This document shows positions 1-13,889 of a DNA stretch of 64,000 nucleotides, in pieces. The notes under the pieces were generated by a model. That model did no database searches, was not told the origin of the DNA, and was given only the letters and a program-made list of their open reading frames with translations. Numbering within the stretch: the first letter of the stretch is position 1; the number at the start of each line of letters is the position of its first letter. Source of the stretch: Gibbula magus (Eukaryota; Mollusca; Gastropoda; Trochida; Trochidae); assembly GCA_936450465.1 (NCBI GenBank), contig OW388297.1, positions 27,670,387 to 27,734,386 of the forward strand, given 5' to 3'. The translations under genes and the position numbers were made by a program.

Positions 1-3000
1 CACCACGACATACTTATCCCACAACATGAGGACTTTATCACCACGACATACCTATCAGACAACGTAAGGACGTTACCATCAGAACATACTTATCCCACAA
101 CATGAGGACGTTACCACCACAACATACTTATCCCACAACCTAAGGACGTTACCACCACAACATACTTATCCCACAACATGAGGACGTTACCACCACGACA
201 TACCTATCAGACAACGTAAGGACGTTACCACCAGAACATACTTATCCCACAACATGAGGACGTTACCACCACAACATACCTATCAGACAACCTAAGGACG
301 TTGCCACCATGACATACCTATCAGACAACCTAAGGACGTTACCACCACAACATACATATCCCACAACATGAGGACGTTACCACCACAACATACCTATCCA
401 ACAACATAAGGACGTTACCACCACAACATACTTATCCCACAACATGAGGACGTTACCACCACAACATACCTATCAGACAACCTAAGGACGTTGCCACCAC
501 GACATACCTATCAGACAACCTAAGGACGTTACCACCACAACATACATATCCCACAACATGAGGACGTTACCACCACAACATACCTATCCAACAACATAAG
601 GACGTTACCACCACAACATACTTATCCCACAACATGAGGACGTTACCACCACAACATACCTATCAGACAACCTAAGGACGTTGCCACCACGACATACCTA
701 TCAGACAACCTAAGGACGTTACCACCACAACATACATATCCCACAACATGAGGACGTTACCACCACAACATACCTATCCAACAACATGAGGACGTTACCA
801 CCACAACATACCTATCAGACAACCTAAGGACTTTATCACCACGACATACATATCCCACAACATGAGGACGTTACCACCACAACATACTTATCCCACAACA
901 TGAGGACGTTACCATCACGACATACATATCCCACAACATGAGGACGTTACCACCACGATATACATATCCCACAACATGAGGACGTTACCACCACGACATA
1001 CTTATCCCACAACATGAGGACTTTATCACCACGACATACTTATCCCACAACATGAGGACGTTACCACCACAACATACTTATCCCACAACATGAGGACTTT
1101 ATCACCACGACATACTTATCCCACAACATGAGGACGTTACCACCACGACATACTTATCCCACAACATGAGGACTTTATCACCACGACATACTTATCCCAC
1201 AACATGAGGACGTTACCACCACGACATACCTATCAGACAACCTAAGGACGTTACCACCACGACATACTTATCCCACAACATGAGGACGTTACCACCACGA
1301 CATACTTATCCCACAACATTAGGACGTTACCATCACGACATACATATCCCATAACATGAGGACGTTACCACCACGATATACTTATCCCACAACATGAGGA
1401 CGTTACCACCACGACATACCTATCAGACAACCTAAGGACGTTACCGCCACAACATACCTATCCCACAACATGAGGACGTTACCACCACAACATGCTTTTC
1501 CCACAACCTAAGGACGTTACCACCACGACATACTTATCCCACAACATGAGGACGTTACCACCACAACATACCTATCAGACAACCTAAGGACGTTACCACC
1601 ACGACATACTTATCCCACAACATGAGGACGTTACCACCACAACATACGTATCCCAAAAACCTAAGGACGTTACCACCACGACATACTTATCCCACAACAT
1701 GAGGACGTTACCACCACAACACACTTATCCCACAACCTAAGGACGTTACAACCACGACATACATATCAGACAACATGAGGACGTTACCACCACAACATAC
1801 CTATCAGACAACGTAAGGACGTTACCACCACGACATACTTATCCCACAACCTAAGGACGTTACCACCACGACATACTTATCCCACAACAAGAGGACGTTA
1901 CCACCACAACATACTTATCCCACAACCTAAGGACGTTACCACCACGACATACTTATCCCACAACATGAGGACGTTACCACCACAACATACCTATCAGACA
2001 ACCTAAGGACGTTACCACCACAACATACTTATCCCACAACCTAAGGACGTTACCACCACAACATACTTATCCCACAACATGAGGACGTTACCACCACGAC
2101 ATACTTATCCCACAACATGAGGACGTTACCATCACGACATACATATCCCACAACATGAGGACGTTACCACCACGATATACATATCCCACAACATGAGGAC
2201 GTTACCACCACGACATACTTATCCCACAACATGAGGACGTTGCCACCACGACATACTTATCCCACAACATGAGGACTTTATCACCACGACATACCTATCA
2301 GACAACCTAAGGACGTTACCACCACAACATACTTATCCCACAACATGAGGACGTTACCACCACAACATACTTATCCCACAACATGAGGACGTTACCATCA
2401 CGACATACATATCCCACAAAATGAGGACGTTACCACCACAACATGCTTTTCCCACAACCTAAGGACGTTACCACCACGACATACTTATCCCACAACATGA
2501 GGACGTTACCACCACAACATACCTATCAGACAACCTAAGGACGTTACCACCACGACATACTTATCCCACAACATGAGGACGTTACCACCACAACATACGT
2601 ATCCCAAAAACCTAAGGACGTTACCACCACGACATACTTATCCCACAACATGAGGACGTTACCACCACAACACACTTATCCCACAACCTAAGGACGTTAC
2701 AACCACGACATACATATCAGACAACATGAGGACGTTACCACCACAACATACCTATCAGACAACGTAAGGACGTTACCACCACGACATACTTATCCCACAA
2801 CCTAAGGACGTTACCACCACGACATACTTATCCCACAACAAGAGGACGTTACCACCACAACATACTTATCCCACAACCTAAGGACGTTACCACCACGACA
2901 TACTTATCCCACAACATGAGGACGTTACCACCACAACATACCTATCAGACAACCTAAGGACGTTACCACCACAACATACTTATCCCACAACCTAAGGACG

Positions 3001-5260
3001 TTACCACCACAACATACTTATCCCACAACATGAGGACGTTACCACCACGACATACTTATCCCACAACATGAGGACGTTACCATCACGACATACATATCCC
3101 ACAACATGAGGACGTTACCACCACGATATACATATCCCACAACATGAGGACGTTACCACCACGACATACTTATCCCACAACATGAGGACGTTGCCACCAC
3201 GACATACTTATCCCACAACATGAGGACTTTATCACCACGACATACCTATCAGACAACCTAAGGACGTTACCACCACAACATACTTATCCCACAACATGAG
3301 GACGTTACCACCACAACATACTTATCCCACAACATGAGGACGTTACCATCACGACATACATATCCCACAAAATGAGGACGTTACCACCACGATATACATA
3401 TCCCACAACATGAGGACGTTGCCACCACGACATACTTATCCCACAACATGAGGACTTTATCACCACGACATACCTATCAGACAACGTAAGGACGTTACCA
3501 TCAGAACATACTTATCCCACAACATGAGGACGTTACCACCACAACATACTTATCCCACAACCTAAGGACGTTACCACCACAACATACTTATCCCACAACA
3601 TGAGGACGTTACCACCACGACATACCTATCAGACAACGTAAGGACGTTACCACCAGAACATACTTATCCCACAACATGAGGACGTTACCACCACAACATA
3701 CCTATCAGACAACCTAAGGACGTTGCCACCATGACATACCTATCAGACAACCTAAGGACGTTACCACCACAACATACATATCCCACAACATGAGGACGTT
3801 ACCACCACAACATACCTATCCAACAACATAAGGACGTTACCACCACAACATACTTATCCCACAACATGAGGACGTTACCACCACAACATACCTATCAGAC
3901 AACCTAAGGACGTTGCCACCACGACATACCTATCAGACAACCTAAGGACGTTACCACCACAACATACATATCCCACAACATGAGGACGTTACCACCACAA
4001 CATACCTATCCAACAACATAAGGACGTTACCACCACAACATACTTATCCCACAACATGAGGACGTTACCACCACAACATACCTATCAGACAACCTAAGGA
4101 CGTTGCCACCACGACATACCTATCAGACAACCTAAGGACGTTACCACCACAACATACATATCCCACAACATGAGGACGTTACCACCACAACATACCTATC
4201 CAACAACATGAGGACGTTACCACCACAACATACCTATCAGACAACCTAAGGACTTTATCACCACGACATACATATCCCACAACATGAGGACGTTACCACC
4301 ACAACATACTTATCCCACAACATGAGGACGTTACCATCACGACATACATATCCCACAACATGAGGACGTTACCACCACGATATACATATCCCACAACATG
4401 AGGACGTTATCACCACGGCATAATTATCGCACAACATGAGGACGTTACCACCACGACATACTTATCCCACAACATGAGGACTTTATCACCACGACATACC
4501 TATCAGACAACCTAAGGACGTTACCACCACGACATACTTATCCCACAACATGAGGACTTTATCACCACGACATACCTATCAGACAACCTAAGGACGTTAC
4601 CACCACGACATACTTATCCCACAACATGAGGACGTTACCACCACAACATACCTATCAGACAACCTAAGGACGTTACCACCACAACATACTTATCCCACAA
4701 CATGAGGACGTTACCACCACGACATACCTATCAGACAACCTAAGGACGTTACCACCACAACATACGTATCCCACAACATGAGGACGTTACCACCACGACA
4801 TACCTATCAGACAACCTAAGGACGTTACCACCACAACATACTTATCCCACAACATGAGGACGTTACCACCACGACATACCTATCAGACAACCTAAGGACG
4901 TTGCCACCACAACATACTTATCCCACAACATGAGGACGTTACCGCCACGACATACCTATCAGACAACCTAAGGACGTTACCACCACAACATACGTATCCC
5001 ACAACATGAGGACGTTACCACCACGACATACCTATCAGACAACCTAAGGACGTTACCACCACAACATACTTATCCCACAACATGAGGACGTTACCACCAC
5101 GACATACCTATCAGACAACCTAAGGACGTTACCACCACAACATACTTATCCCACAACATGAGGACGTTACCGCCACGACATACCTATCAGACAACCTAAG
5201 GACGTTACCACCACAACATACCTATCCCACAACATGAGGACGTTACCACCACGACATGTT
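1..5260. repeat. 38-bp satellite array with higher-order repeats
   Basis: About 138 head-to-tail copies of a 38-bp unit, beginning ACCACCACGACATACTTATC and ending GAGGACGTT, fill this stretch and run off the left edge. Units alternate between a TTATCCCACAACATGAGG form and a CTATCAGACAACCTAAGG form. Three levels of duplication are visible. A five-unit (190-bp) block repeats with GTTGCCACCA at 301, 491 and 681. A 951-bp block at about 1475-2440 repeats at 2426-3390. A block at 1-985 recurs at 3423-4407, an offset of 3422. The odd base in 951 comes from one 39-bp unit (CCCAAAAACC, at about 1650 and 2601). No coding potential. The right edge decays into looser GTTATCCAATGACAT copies up to about 5335. 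Confidence 0.97.
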
Positions 5261-7449
5261 ATCCCACAATGACAAAATGCTTTATCCAATAAACACATGA
5301 AGTTATCCAATGACATCGATTGTTATCCAATGACATTATATAAGTTGTCCTATAACATCATAGAGAATATTTGCAATGTACACTCCAGTAATACGAAACG
5401 AGTGATATTGGAATGCTACCCAATGCCACTGTGAAATCATCTCTCGTTGTTTAATCCATTGAACCATGTAAAACTGCGACATGAAATGATTGACTGATAA
5501 TTTATTATCACACACCTCAGATAAAAAAACACACTATAAACAACCAAGCTTATGGGCATTCATTTGAACAAACCCCGAGCAATAACATCAACGAGTGAAT
5601 ATATTGATGGTGATGCCACAGTTTTTACTTACCTTCACATAACCAGAAATCCTTTGAGAAACACAAATACCTTTAGAATGACCAGTTCGATTTTACCTAT
5701 CACCAAAACACACGGTATCCACACAAGAGGTGCATCTACCACTAAAACAACTTATAGTCTGACCGCGATCCAAATTTAGTGATGACGATTTCATCACCAC
5801 CAGATTTATAGACTGCGATGTCACTGACGGGCACGGTCAACTTGACTGGTTGATATATCTGACCAAAAGATAAGTCAATATTGTGTAATATATGTAGAAG
5901 TGCGTGCGTGCGCGTGACTGTACGTGTGTGCGTCTGTGTGCGCTGGTTCATGAAGTAAGTGTGGTAGGTAGTATGTCGCATATATGTGTGTTATGATCTT
6001 GTGTACCTTTTTATTGGGAATATATTAATGCGTGTTGCGTTTGACCGTTGCGGTGTGTATTTGTATTATTGGTATATGTGCGTGGTGTGCGTGTGTATAC
6101 TTGCGACGTGTGCGTGAACGCAAGTGTTTGAGGCAGTGAGTATCTGCGGATATGTTACGTGTGATAAAATGAAATCTGTCGTCACTATGCTATTCCTGTC
6201 CTTATCTTACTGTCATTTTGTAAATAATCATTGTTGCGTTCACATGTATGGAGGCGTATATCACTGTTATTGTTGCATGTCCATATAAATATGTAAATAT
6301 AATAAGTTCTTCTGGTTGCTAAAATAATTTATGAGTATATTTACGCCCGTCACGGGCCGGACGAGCTATCCCCGAGTCAGCCAGTGCAGGCGAGGGCTCC
6401 GTGGGATGTGTTGTCTTCTCATCTACATGAAGGAATTTAAACCCCGGGTTGGAGAGAAAGCTCCTCGCTGAGCTATAAATATTATATTCTCTTAAATTGT
6501 GTTTCAATATTTCATCATAAAATCTATCATATTCATATGAGCATATTTTGGAAAGGACTGTATCATGATCGGACAACAGTGTGAATAATTGTTTAGTTTT
6601 GATTGGTCAGTGTGAGAGCGACGGGGTGACTATAAACTGGGTACCACTGGTCCACGAGGTGCGCACTTAATCTGCGTGACTCCCTGCCATTGGCTAGAGA
6701 CACTGAGTGCAGCTCCCGCCGTCTTCCGTATGCTCAATGAGACTCATTTTCCAGGCGATAAGTTTTATATCAAATTAGGTGTTACCCATGGGGGTTGGTA
6801 AACACAATGTTTTAGAGCATTCAGTAACGGTAATGAATGAATGGCTGTGTTCACAGCTGTAGCAGGTATTCGTATGAACGCGGTGATATGTTATTGTGAA
6901 ACAACATTGTATGATGAAATATGTCCGAACATACTGATAGCATCAATCAAACAGGAAAATTGGGACATCAAAGACAATTCAGGTGTAAATAAATACATCA
7001 CTTACTTGGACTAGGCGAGAAGAGGTATCCTCAACAAATGAAGTCCGATGTTCGAATCCAGGACTGGGTCTTGTCGCTGCTGTGGGGTCCCGGCTTATAT
7101 AGGTTGTATTATGTCTAATCTCCTGATGATGGTGTGGGGTGTATTGGTATTGTTACCAACTGGTAAGTTGTAAACATTCCGCAGGTGATTCTCAGCACGG
7201 ACTGGTACGCAGACATCTAATCCCGTGTGGATGTTCAGATACACCGCGACCACCAACAATGGTCTGTCTGAGGGAAGACAAGCGCTGTTTGGAGACATCC
7301 ACACTTTAGGTAAGGATTGAGCCTATCATTGAGCCAGAATTTCAGGGCTTTATTTTTTAAATATCATAAACTAATTACTTCCGACAGTCTGAACTGACCA
7401 CAGGGTTAACCTTATGAGTTTGAGAGCAAATTTGCATTTCAGATTCTGG
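5261..7449. other. Non-repetitive AT-rich spacer, no gene recognised
   Basis: After the decaying edge of the 38-bp satellite (to about 5335) the sequence is single-copy in appearance. Open frames here are short (69-85 codons), on both strands, and match no family I know. A tRNA T-arm-like string, GTTCGAATCCAGGACT, occurs near 7052 and may be a SINE relic, but no partner A-box is clear. Confidence 0.5.
5885..6130. repeat. TG/CG-rich low-complexity tract
   Basis: Imperfect runs of TG, GTGCG and CGTGTG alternate over about 245 bp. Alternating purine-pyrimidine sequence of this kind can adopt Z-DNA; that is general knowledge and not shown here. It is not a simple (TG)n array. Confidence 0.6.
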
Positions 7450-7985
7450 TCCTGTGTTGTGAGAACTGGCACCTGAACTGATCCTGTGAAGTGTGAGCTA
7501 ACCGTGAATTGATCCTGTGAGATTGGACAAGCCCATGACTGATCAAGTAAGATATGAAGAGAAGTTGACCCCTGAACTAGCCATGTAAGATGTGGATTAG
7601 CTCATGAACTGATCCTGTGAAGTGTGAACTAGCCCATGATACTCTCTGGTATACACTGCTCCATAACTAACTATTTGAGGTGTGAGCTCTTTGTTGAACT
7701 GTTCCAGTGGGATGTGATATAGTTCCTGAACTGATCCTGTGAGATGTGAACTAGTTTTTGAACTTTTTTCTAAAGTGTGGGATAGCCCATGAGCTGATCC
7801 TGTGACCTGTGCCCTGGCCATTGAGGTTAGGAAGCTGCTGAACTGATCCTGTGTGATGATAACTAACTCCTGAACTGTCCCATGAGGTATAAGCTTACCT
7901 TTGAACTGATCCTGTAAAGTGTGAACAGGCTCCTGAGCTTGTCCCTTAGGGTGTGAGCAGGCCCTGACCGAGGTTGAGACGGACC
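7450..7985. repeat. Degenerate ~32-bp tandem repeat
   Basis: About 16 diverged copies of a unit reading roughly TGAACTGATCCTGTGA followed by GTGTGAACTAGCCC. The phrase GAACTGATCCTGTGA recurs about every 30-35 bp. A 133-codon minus-strand frame (7597-7998) lies inside the repeat and is explained by it. High divergence suggests an old array no longer homogenised. Confidence 0.8.
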
Positions 7986-8590
7986 CCTCATGGACCACCC
8001 AGTCGCTTCAGTCTGCTTCACGGCATTATATCACTCTAAACTACCTCCTCCAGGCCCAATGGAAGTCAAAACGGCTTCACAAAGTCAATGTGGAGGAGTC
8101 ATCATTGAAATTAAACTTTTTGACGAGAAGCCACGACCCTCACAAAGCAAGTTCAGTCAGAATGAAGAGAAGACCTTTTCCTCATGTAAAGTACAATGTT
8201 GTATATTCCTCGTCAGGCATATGTACAATGTTGTAATTTCAGTGAGCAACACCTCTTGTGAAGCGTTATCGACCCGACATTCCGCGCATTCCTTGCCTTC
8301 TACCTCCACATGCTTCGTGCAGCATTTCTATAGCTCCACAAGTGTTTTGTCTTGTTTAACTACCGGATACTTGTGAAGGTGGGTGCTACCCCTACAGCTC
8401 GCTCATTATCATAACAGCAGAAGGTAAACTCAGTGTAGTATTCCCCACTAACTACGTGGACATTATTGTTTATATTCACTTCAATAATGATACAAAAAAA
8501 ATCATAGATATAAACAAATTCGAATCAGTTGACCTCAACTTCATATCAGATATGCGAAGCTGAGTTCAAGCAGTGCAGCGATTATGTGTG
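7986..8590. other. Spacer, no gene recognised
   Basis: A 128-codon + frame (7990-8376) fills part of this stretch. Its translation is serine-rich and matches no known domain; composition and size are within what chance gives. No splice-bounded coding segment stands out. Confidence 0.4.
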
Positions 8591-10450
8591 GAAACAGTCA
8601 GTAAACTCAGTATCCGTTACTCAGTATTCGTTACCCAGTATTCGTTACTCAGTTCCAACAACTAAAAACCCGCTAACTAATACCCGTTACTCAGGACCCG
8701 TTACTCATTATTCGTCACTCAGTATCCGTTACTCATGTCCGTTACTCAGTATCCGTTAACTATTACCCGTTAACTAGTACCCGTTAAACAGTACCCCATA
8801 CCCAGGACCCATTACGCAGTATCAACTACTCAGTATTCGTTACTCAGTACCCAATACTCAGTATCCGATACTCAGTACCAGCTACTGAATACCCGTAAAT
8901 TAGTACCAAATACTCGGTCTCCATACTCAGTGCCCCATTACTCAGTATCCATTACCCAGTATCCATTACTCAGTATCCGTTACTCAGTACCCAATACTCA
9001 GTACTCGTTACTCAGTATTCGCTACTAAGTTCCAACAACTAAATACCCGCTAACTAGTACCCGTCACTCAGTACCCAAAACTCACTACCAATTACTCAGT
9101 ACATAATACTCAGTACCCGTTACTCAGTACCCAATACTCAGTATCCATTACTCAGTACCCGTTACTCAATATCCAGTACTCAGTTTCCAATACTCATTAT
9201 CCATTACTCAATACATAATACTCAGTACCCATCACTCAGTACCCAATACTCAGTACCCAGTACTCAGTACCCGTTATTCAATACATAATACTTAGTACCC
9301 GCTACTCAGTACCTAATACTTAGTATCCATTACTCAGTATCCATTACTCAATACATTATACTCAGTACCCAATACTCAGTTCCCAGTACTCAGTATCCAT
9401 TACTCAATACATTATACTCAGTACCCAATTCTCAGTACTCATTACTCGGTACCCGTTACTCAGTATCCAGTACTGAGAATCCAATACTGAGTATCCATTA
9501 CTCAATACATAATACTCAGTACCCGTTAATCAATACAGGATACTCAGTACCCGTTACTCAGTACCCAATACTCAGTATCCAATACTCAGTATCCATTACT
9601 CGGTACCCGTTACGCAGTACTAATTACTCGGTACCCGTTACTCAGTACCCGTTACTCAGTATCCAGTACTCAGTATCCAATACTCAGTATCCATTACTCA
9701 ATATATAATACTCAGTACCCGTTATTCAGTACATAATACTCAGTACCCGTTACTCAGAATCCAATACTCAGTATCCATTACTCGGTACCCGTTGCTCAGT
9801 ACCCGTTACTCAGTATCCAGTACTCAGTATCCAATATTCAGTATCCATTACTCAATACATAATTCTCAGTACCCGTTATTCAATACATACTACTCAGTAC
9901 CCATCACTCAGTACCCAATACTCAGTACCCATTACTCAATACCCGTTACTCAGTACCCAGTCCTCAGTATCCAATGCTCAGTACCCGTTATTCAATACAT
10001 AATACTCAGTACCCGCTACTCAGTACATAATACTTAAAATCCATTACTCAGTACCCGTTACTCAGTACCCAGTCCTCAGTATCCAATATTCAATACGTAA
10101 TACTAAGAACCCGCTACTCAGTACCAAATACTTAGTATCCATTACTCAGTACCCGTTACTCAGTACCCGTTACGCAGTACCCAGTACTCAGTATCCATTA
10201 CTCAATACATAATACGCAGTACCCAATACTCAGTACTCAGTACCCGTTACTCAGTACCCAATACTCAGTACCCGTTACTCAGTACCCGTTACGCAGTACC
10301 CAGTACTCAGTATCCATTACTCAATACATAATACGCAGTACCCAATACTCAGTACTCAGTACCCGTTACTCAGTACCCAATACTCAGTACTCGGTACTCA
10401 GTACCCGTTTCTCAGTGCCCGCTACTCAATGCCCGCTGCTCAGTACCGGC
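8591..10450. repeat. 14-bp minisatellite, TACTCAGTACCCGT type
   Basis: About 130 head-to-tail copies of a 14-bp unit alternate between ACTCAGTACCCGTT, ACTCAGTATCCATT and ACTCAATACATAAT forms. Longer identical blocks occur, for example a phrase around 10150-10260 that is repeated at 10270-10395. Short open frames (8529-8759, 9792-10037) are periodic Ser/Tyr translations of the repeat and are not genes. The left edge is a sharper transition than the decayed edges seen in other arrays. Confidence 0.95.
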
Positions 10451-11990
10451 TACCCAACTTGTATAAGCTTGACGTATCCCTAGTTCTAGGCGTTGGTGAT
10501 TGGTGTTGTGTCTTAGAAAACTGACCACATTTTTAAGGATTTTCTCAGTCAGTTCTTTTCCAAGGAAGCGTAACATTTTGGGCTTCATTCTATAAATGTT
10601 CAATGGGCACAAGTTGTTTTGGAAACTATGACATAAATTATGCTGTACCGGTAAGGAAGAGTCAGAATACATGTGTAAAACATTTGCAACATTCAACCAT
10701 GTTCACCTTCGTGTTGCCTCACTGATATCAAAAGCATGCTGAATCCTATCTCGAACAGTCTTACCAACAGGAAGTATTTTCAAATTGAGAAATTAGTCAA
10801 TCTTGCTTGCTTTTAAAGGCGCTGTAACAAAGATAAAGTGCTCTCACAAAAAGGTAAATAAGTGTTAAATAGTATTCCTTAATCAATAAGAAGTTCTAAA
10901 ACGAATATTCGTGGTTCGGTTAAGCCACGCGAGTCCATTTCCCACGAGCGGCCATTATAAGGTGTTCACACTAAAATGGCCGCTCGAAGGTAGTTCAAGT
11001 GATATGCCTTACATAGAGATACTTAAACACTCAGAGTAGACTTGCTGTCTGGACTTTCATGAGACCTACAATTCTACCTCTCACATTGGCGAATTACACA
11101 AATGTTCGCTTTATACGTCGCACCATTTCCTTCCAAAACGTATATATACACAGATAACCGTTTTCTATTGATGCGGCTTATCGGGTTGTGTAATGAGGCC
11201 TTTTAACCCCTAACGTACCATTATATTGTAAAAACTTTAATAAAAAAATAGACAATCTTAGAAAAAAATAATATGCAGAAAACGTGCTACAGCGTCTTTC
11301 AGAATTTGAATATCGCTTAGACATCGTGCAAACACGCATCCTGACATTCAGTTTTTAATTACTTTTTTCTTCTGACATACTGCTGATGGTGGATCCCCTT
11401 GAGTAATAAACTAGTGTGAATGGTGATATAAACACATTAAGTTATCCAAACCCTACATAAACACACGAGAGTCATGATCGCGCCTCCACTTGTACTGTTC
11501 TCGCCGCTCCAAGAGGAGAGATGAAAGGATCCAACATCTGTGACGCCTTTGAAGCTCCTCCGCTGGGATTAGCGGATCTCAATAGCGGGACATGCTAATC
11601 TGCCAACATAGATGTATAGATAGGTATGTAAAATGGAGATGCAACTTCAAAAGTAGAAACTTTTGTGATGTGAATACGTAAGCTCACTTTCAGTATTATT
11701 AAAAAACACACACTTCAATAAAGTTTTTATGTCACTCATAAAATTATCTGCAAAATTTTATCCAACATTTAAAAAAAAAAGGTAGCGAAGATTTAAGCGA
11801 GTTAGATCTTGGAGTCCTAGTTTCGAATCTCTCCAAGCCCTTGTCAACTGGTGTAGAGAACTGTTCTACATGGAGTTGGATTTGATCATTGGAATTAAGT
11901 GAAATAAACTGATCAAAAATGAAAACTGCTCACTTATTTTTTGTGGCACAATTTAAAAAAAAATCAATTTTTGCATTCGTATGTTGTGCA
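10451..11990. other. AT-rich spacer, no gene recognised
   Basis: No long open frame and no recognisable domain. A GC-richer patch near 10925-10990 has a short inverted match (GAGCGGCCATT at 10946 against AATGGCCGCTC at 10976). A T-arm-like GTTTCGAATCTCTCC at about 11820 may be a SINE trace. The 3' flank of the Tc1-type pseudogene begins at the right. Confidence 0.4.
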
Positions 11991-11994
11991 AAGA

Positions 11995-13097
11995 TCAATT
12001 GGGTATTGTGAGAAGACAGACACACACGTTTGTCTTTAACGTCGATAATGTTAACGACGTCTGAATGCCCTCCCAAATGAATTTCACAGAATGAAGAGAA
12101 TCGATCTGAGGTGGACAGTAACGACTGTGTCCATCTCTAGCTGCTCGCACAGCCACACAACGTCTCCTCGTGGATCTTAGAACGTTAGTGAACACTGCCC
12201 AAGGAAGACGTCGCCATTGCTCAACACGTTGACGTTGAAGATCTTGCAATGTCTGTGACGGATTAACTTGTTGACGAACACGTCGATCCAGTTCGTCCCA
12301 GATGTGTTCCATCGATCGGATTGAGGTTGAGACGCGATGGTCAATCCAGCATTTGTGACAAAATTCAGCGTTTGAACTGCTGTATGGGGCCTAGCGTTGT
12401 CTTGATGAAACATTAGTCCAGGGCCGTATCTCGAAAGGAAAATAGGTTGCAAAATCTGATACCTGTACTGGACAGCATTGGAGTTCCCTTGAACAACAAC
12501 TAGTGGAGAACGACCGTGTGCACAGAAAAATCCCCAAACCATGACGCTGCCGCCACCAAATCGGTCAATTTCACGTACTCAAACTTGAGCATGCCGTTCA
12601 CCTTGTCTGCGGTACATACGGGTCCTGTCGTCAGCAAATCTGAAGGTGAATCGAGATTCGTCAGTAAAAGCAATGGAATTCCACTTTCGTTGAGTTAACC
12701 TTAAGTGTCGTTTGGCCCACGCAAGACGGTTATGGCGATGAAGAGGTGGAATGATATGTCCTTTATACGGTCTCCGTGCGTGAGTTCAGCGGTACGTAAG
12801 CAATTTCTGACTGTTTGTTGGGTTATCCTTCCACCAAACATCTCCCTACTTCTGAAAGTTGCAGTTACAAATCGGTTGCGAAGATGACGTAAACGTATTG
12901 CTGCATCTTCCCGGAGTGACGCTACAAGTGATGCTCCTGACCGCGGGCGGTCTGCAACTGTTCCCGTTTGATGCACTCTCATCCTGGGATTAAACATTAT
13001 CGTGAACAGTTGGAGGCTCTTGTCACAGTGACCACAGACTGACCAGCATGGAACCTCCCTTAGCGCGTTGACGTTCTTCGTTTGTAAGACGCGGCAT
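11995..13097 (-). pseudogene. Tc1-type transposase pseudogene
   Basis: Cut-and-paste transposase of the Tc1 branch of the IS630-Tc1-mariner superfamily, read on the minus strand. It opens with MPRLTNEE at 13097. It continues through an HTH segment (TGTVADRPRSGA, about 12965-12920) and a catalytic domain with FTDESRF (about 12650), the GGGSVMVWGFF block (about 12550), HQDNARPH (about 12405) and EHIWDELDRRV (about 12305). These hold the expected D, D and E residues. The reading frame shifts near the N-terminus, has a stop just before the GGGSVMVWG block, and shifts again before EHIWDELD. It cannot make a full protein. No convincing terminal inverted repeats were found by eye. Confidence 0.93.
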
Positions 13098-13560
13098 TGC
13101 CAAAAGGTATTTGAATTTCATAATGAGCTTCAATGTGCTTACTCAGTTCATGCTAACATGCAACGATTGACCTCATGATTTTGTGTTTGCACGTGCATTC
13201 ACAGTTTTCCGATTTTTGTGGCTACAGAGTCAATGATTGCACGTGAATTGACAAATTCCTCACATTAAAGAAGTCAAATCATTACTTTCACTACAAATAG
13301 TGTTTAAAATATTTCAATGAACAGACAGAAACGATTTCATAAATTTACCTGTGTCAAGTTTTCAATTTTGCTAAGTATATATGTATAACCAATGGTTCGC
13401 TACTATAAAACTAGCCAATATGATGACATAATACTAGCCTATTTGATGGCATGATATTACAATACAGCACTGTCAGACACATAAAAAACTGTCGGACACA
13501 AACAGCACTGTCAGACACATTAATAACTAGAAATACATGTCATTTAGATAGTGAACAAAT
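13098..13560. other. Spacer with short CTGTCAGACACAT repeats
   Basis: The left part may be the 5' flank of the Tc1-type element. From about 13460 a phrase like CAGCACTGTCAGACACAT alternates with AACTGTCGGACACA, about 36 bp per pair. It resumes at 13758-13797, on the other side of the inverted-repeat element at 13561-13755. Confidence 0.55.
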
Positions 13561-13755
13561 ATAACATTGTATATATGGGATAACACTACCTTCAATAGTA
13601 CAATTGTTTTTATTTTTAAGGGCCGAGTCCATTGCGGGATTCGAACCCACACCCTCACAGTTAGGCAACTATCGCCAGCAGTAACAGTACCAACAGCTCA
13701 TCACAAGAATTTGCACTATTGATAATAGTGTTATCCCAAATATATCATGTTACAT
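13561..13755 (-). mobile_element. Short inverted-repeat element with tRNA-like core
   Basis: Arms of about 45 bp face each other: ATATGGGATAACACTA with CAATAGT (13572-13600) against its near complement (13716-13748). Between them, on the minus strand, lies a tRNA-like segment with GGTTCGAATCCCGC (B-box, about 13650-13637) and an upstream GAGCTGTTGGTACTGTTACTG. The whole sits inside a short CTGTCAGACACAT repeat that continues on both sides, so it looks like an insertion. It could be a SINE carrying inverted flanks or a MITE that captured a SINE. No clear target duplication was seen. Confidence 0.6.
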
Positions 13756-13889
13756 TAAGAACTGTCGGACATATGCAGCACTGTCAGACAAAGAAAGTTT
13801 TAAAGAAACGTGTTTATTAAACACATGTTGATGGTCACACACTGATCACACATAGAAATCATATATAAGACCTGATCAACCAGACACAA

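Noticed and set aside
1..5260. CRISPR array
   Set aside because: Units are contiguous and similar throughout; there are no unique spacers, no cas genes, and the host is a eukaryote.
5742..6576. Small minus-strand genes at 5742-5981 and 6319-6576
   Set aside because: Short, no homology recognised, and the first is largely the TG/CG-rich tract.
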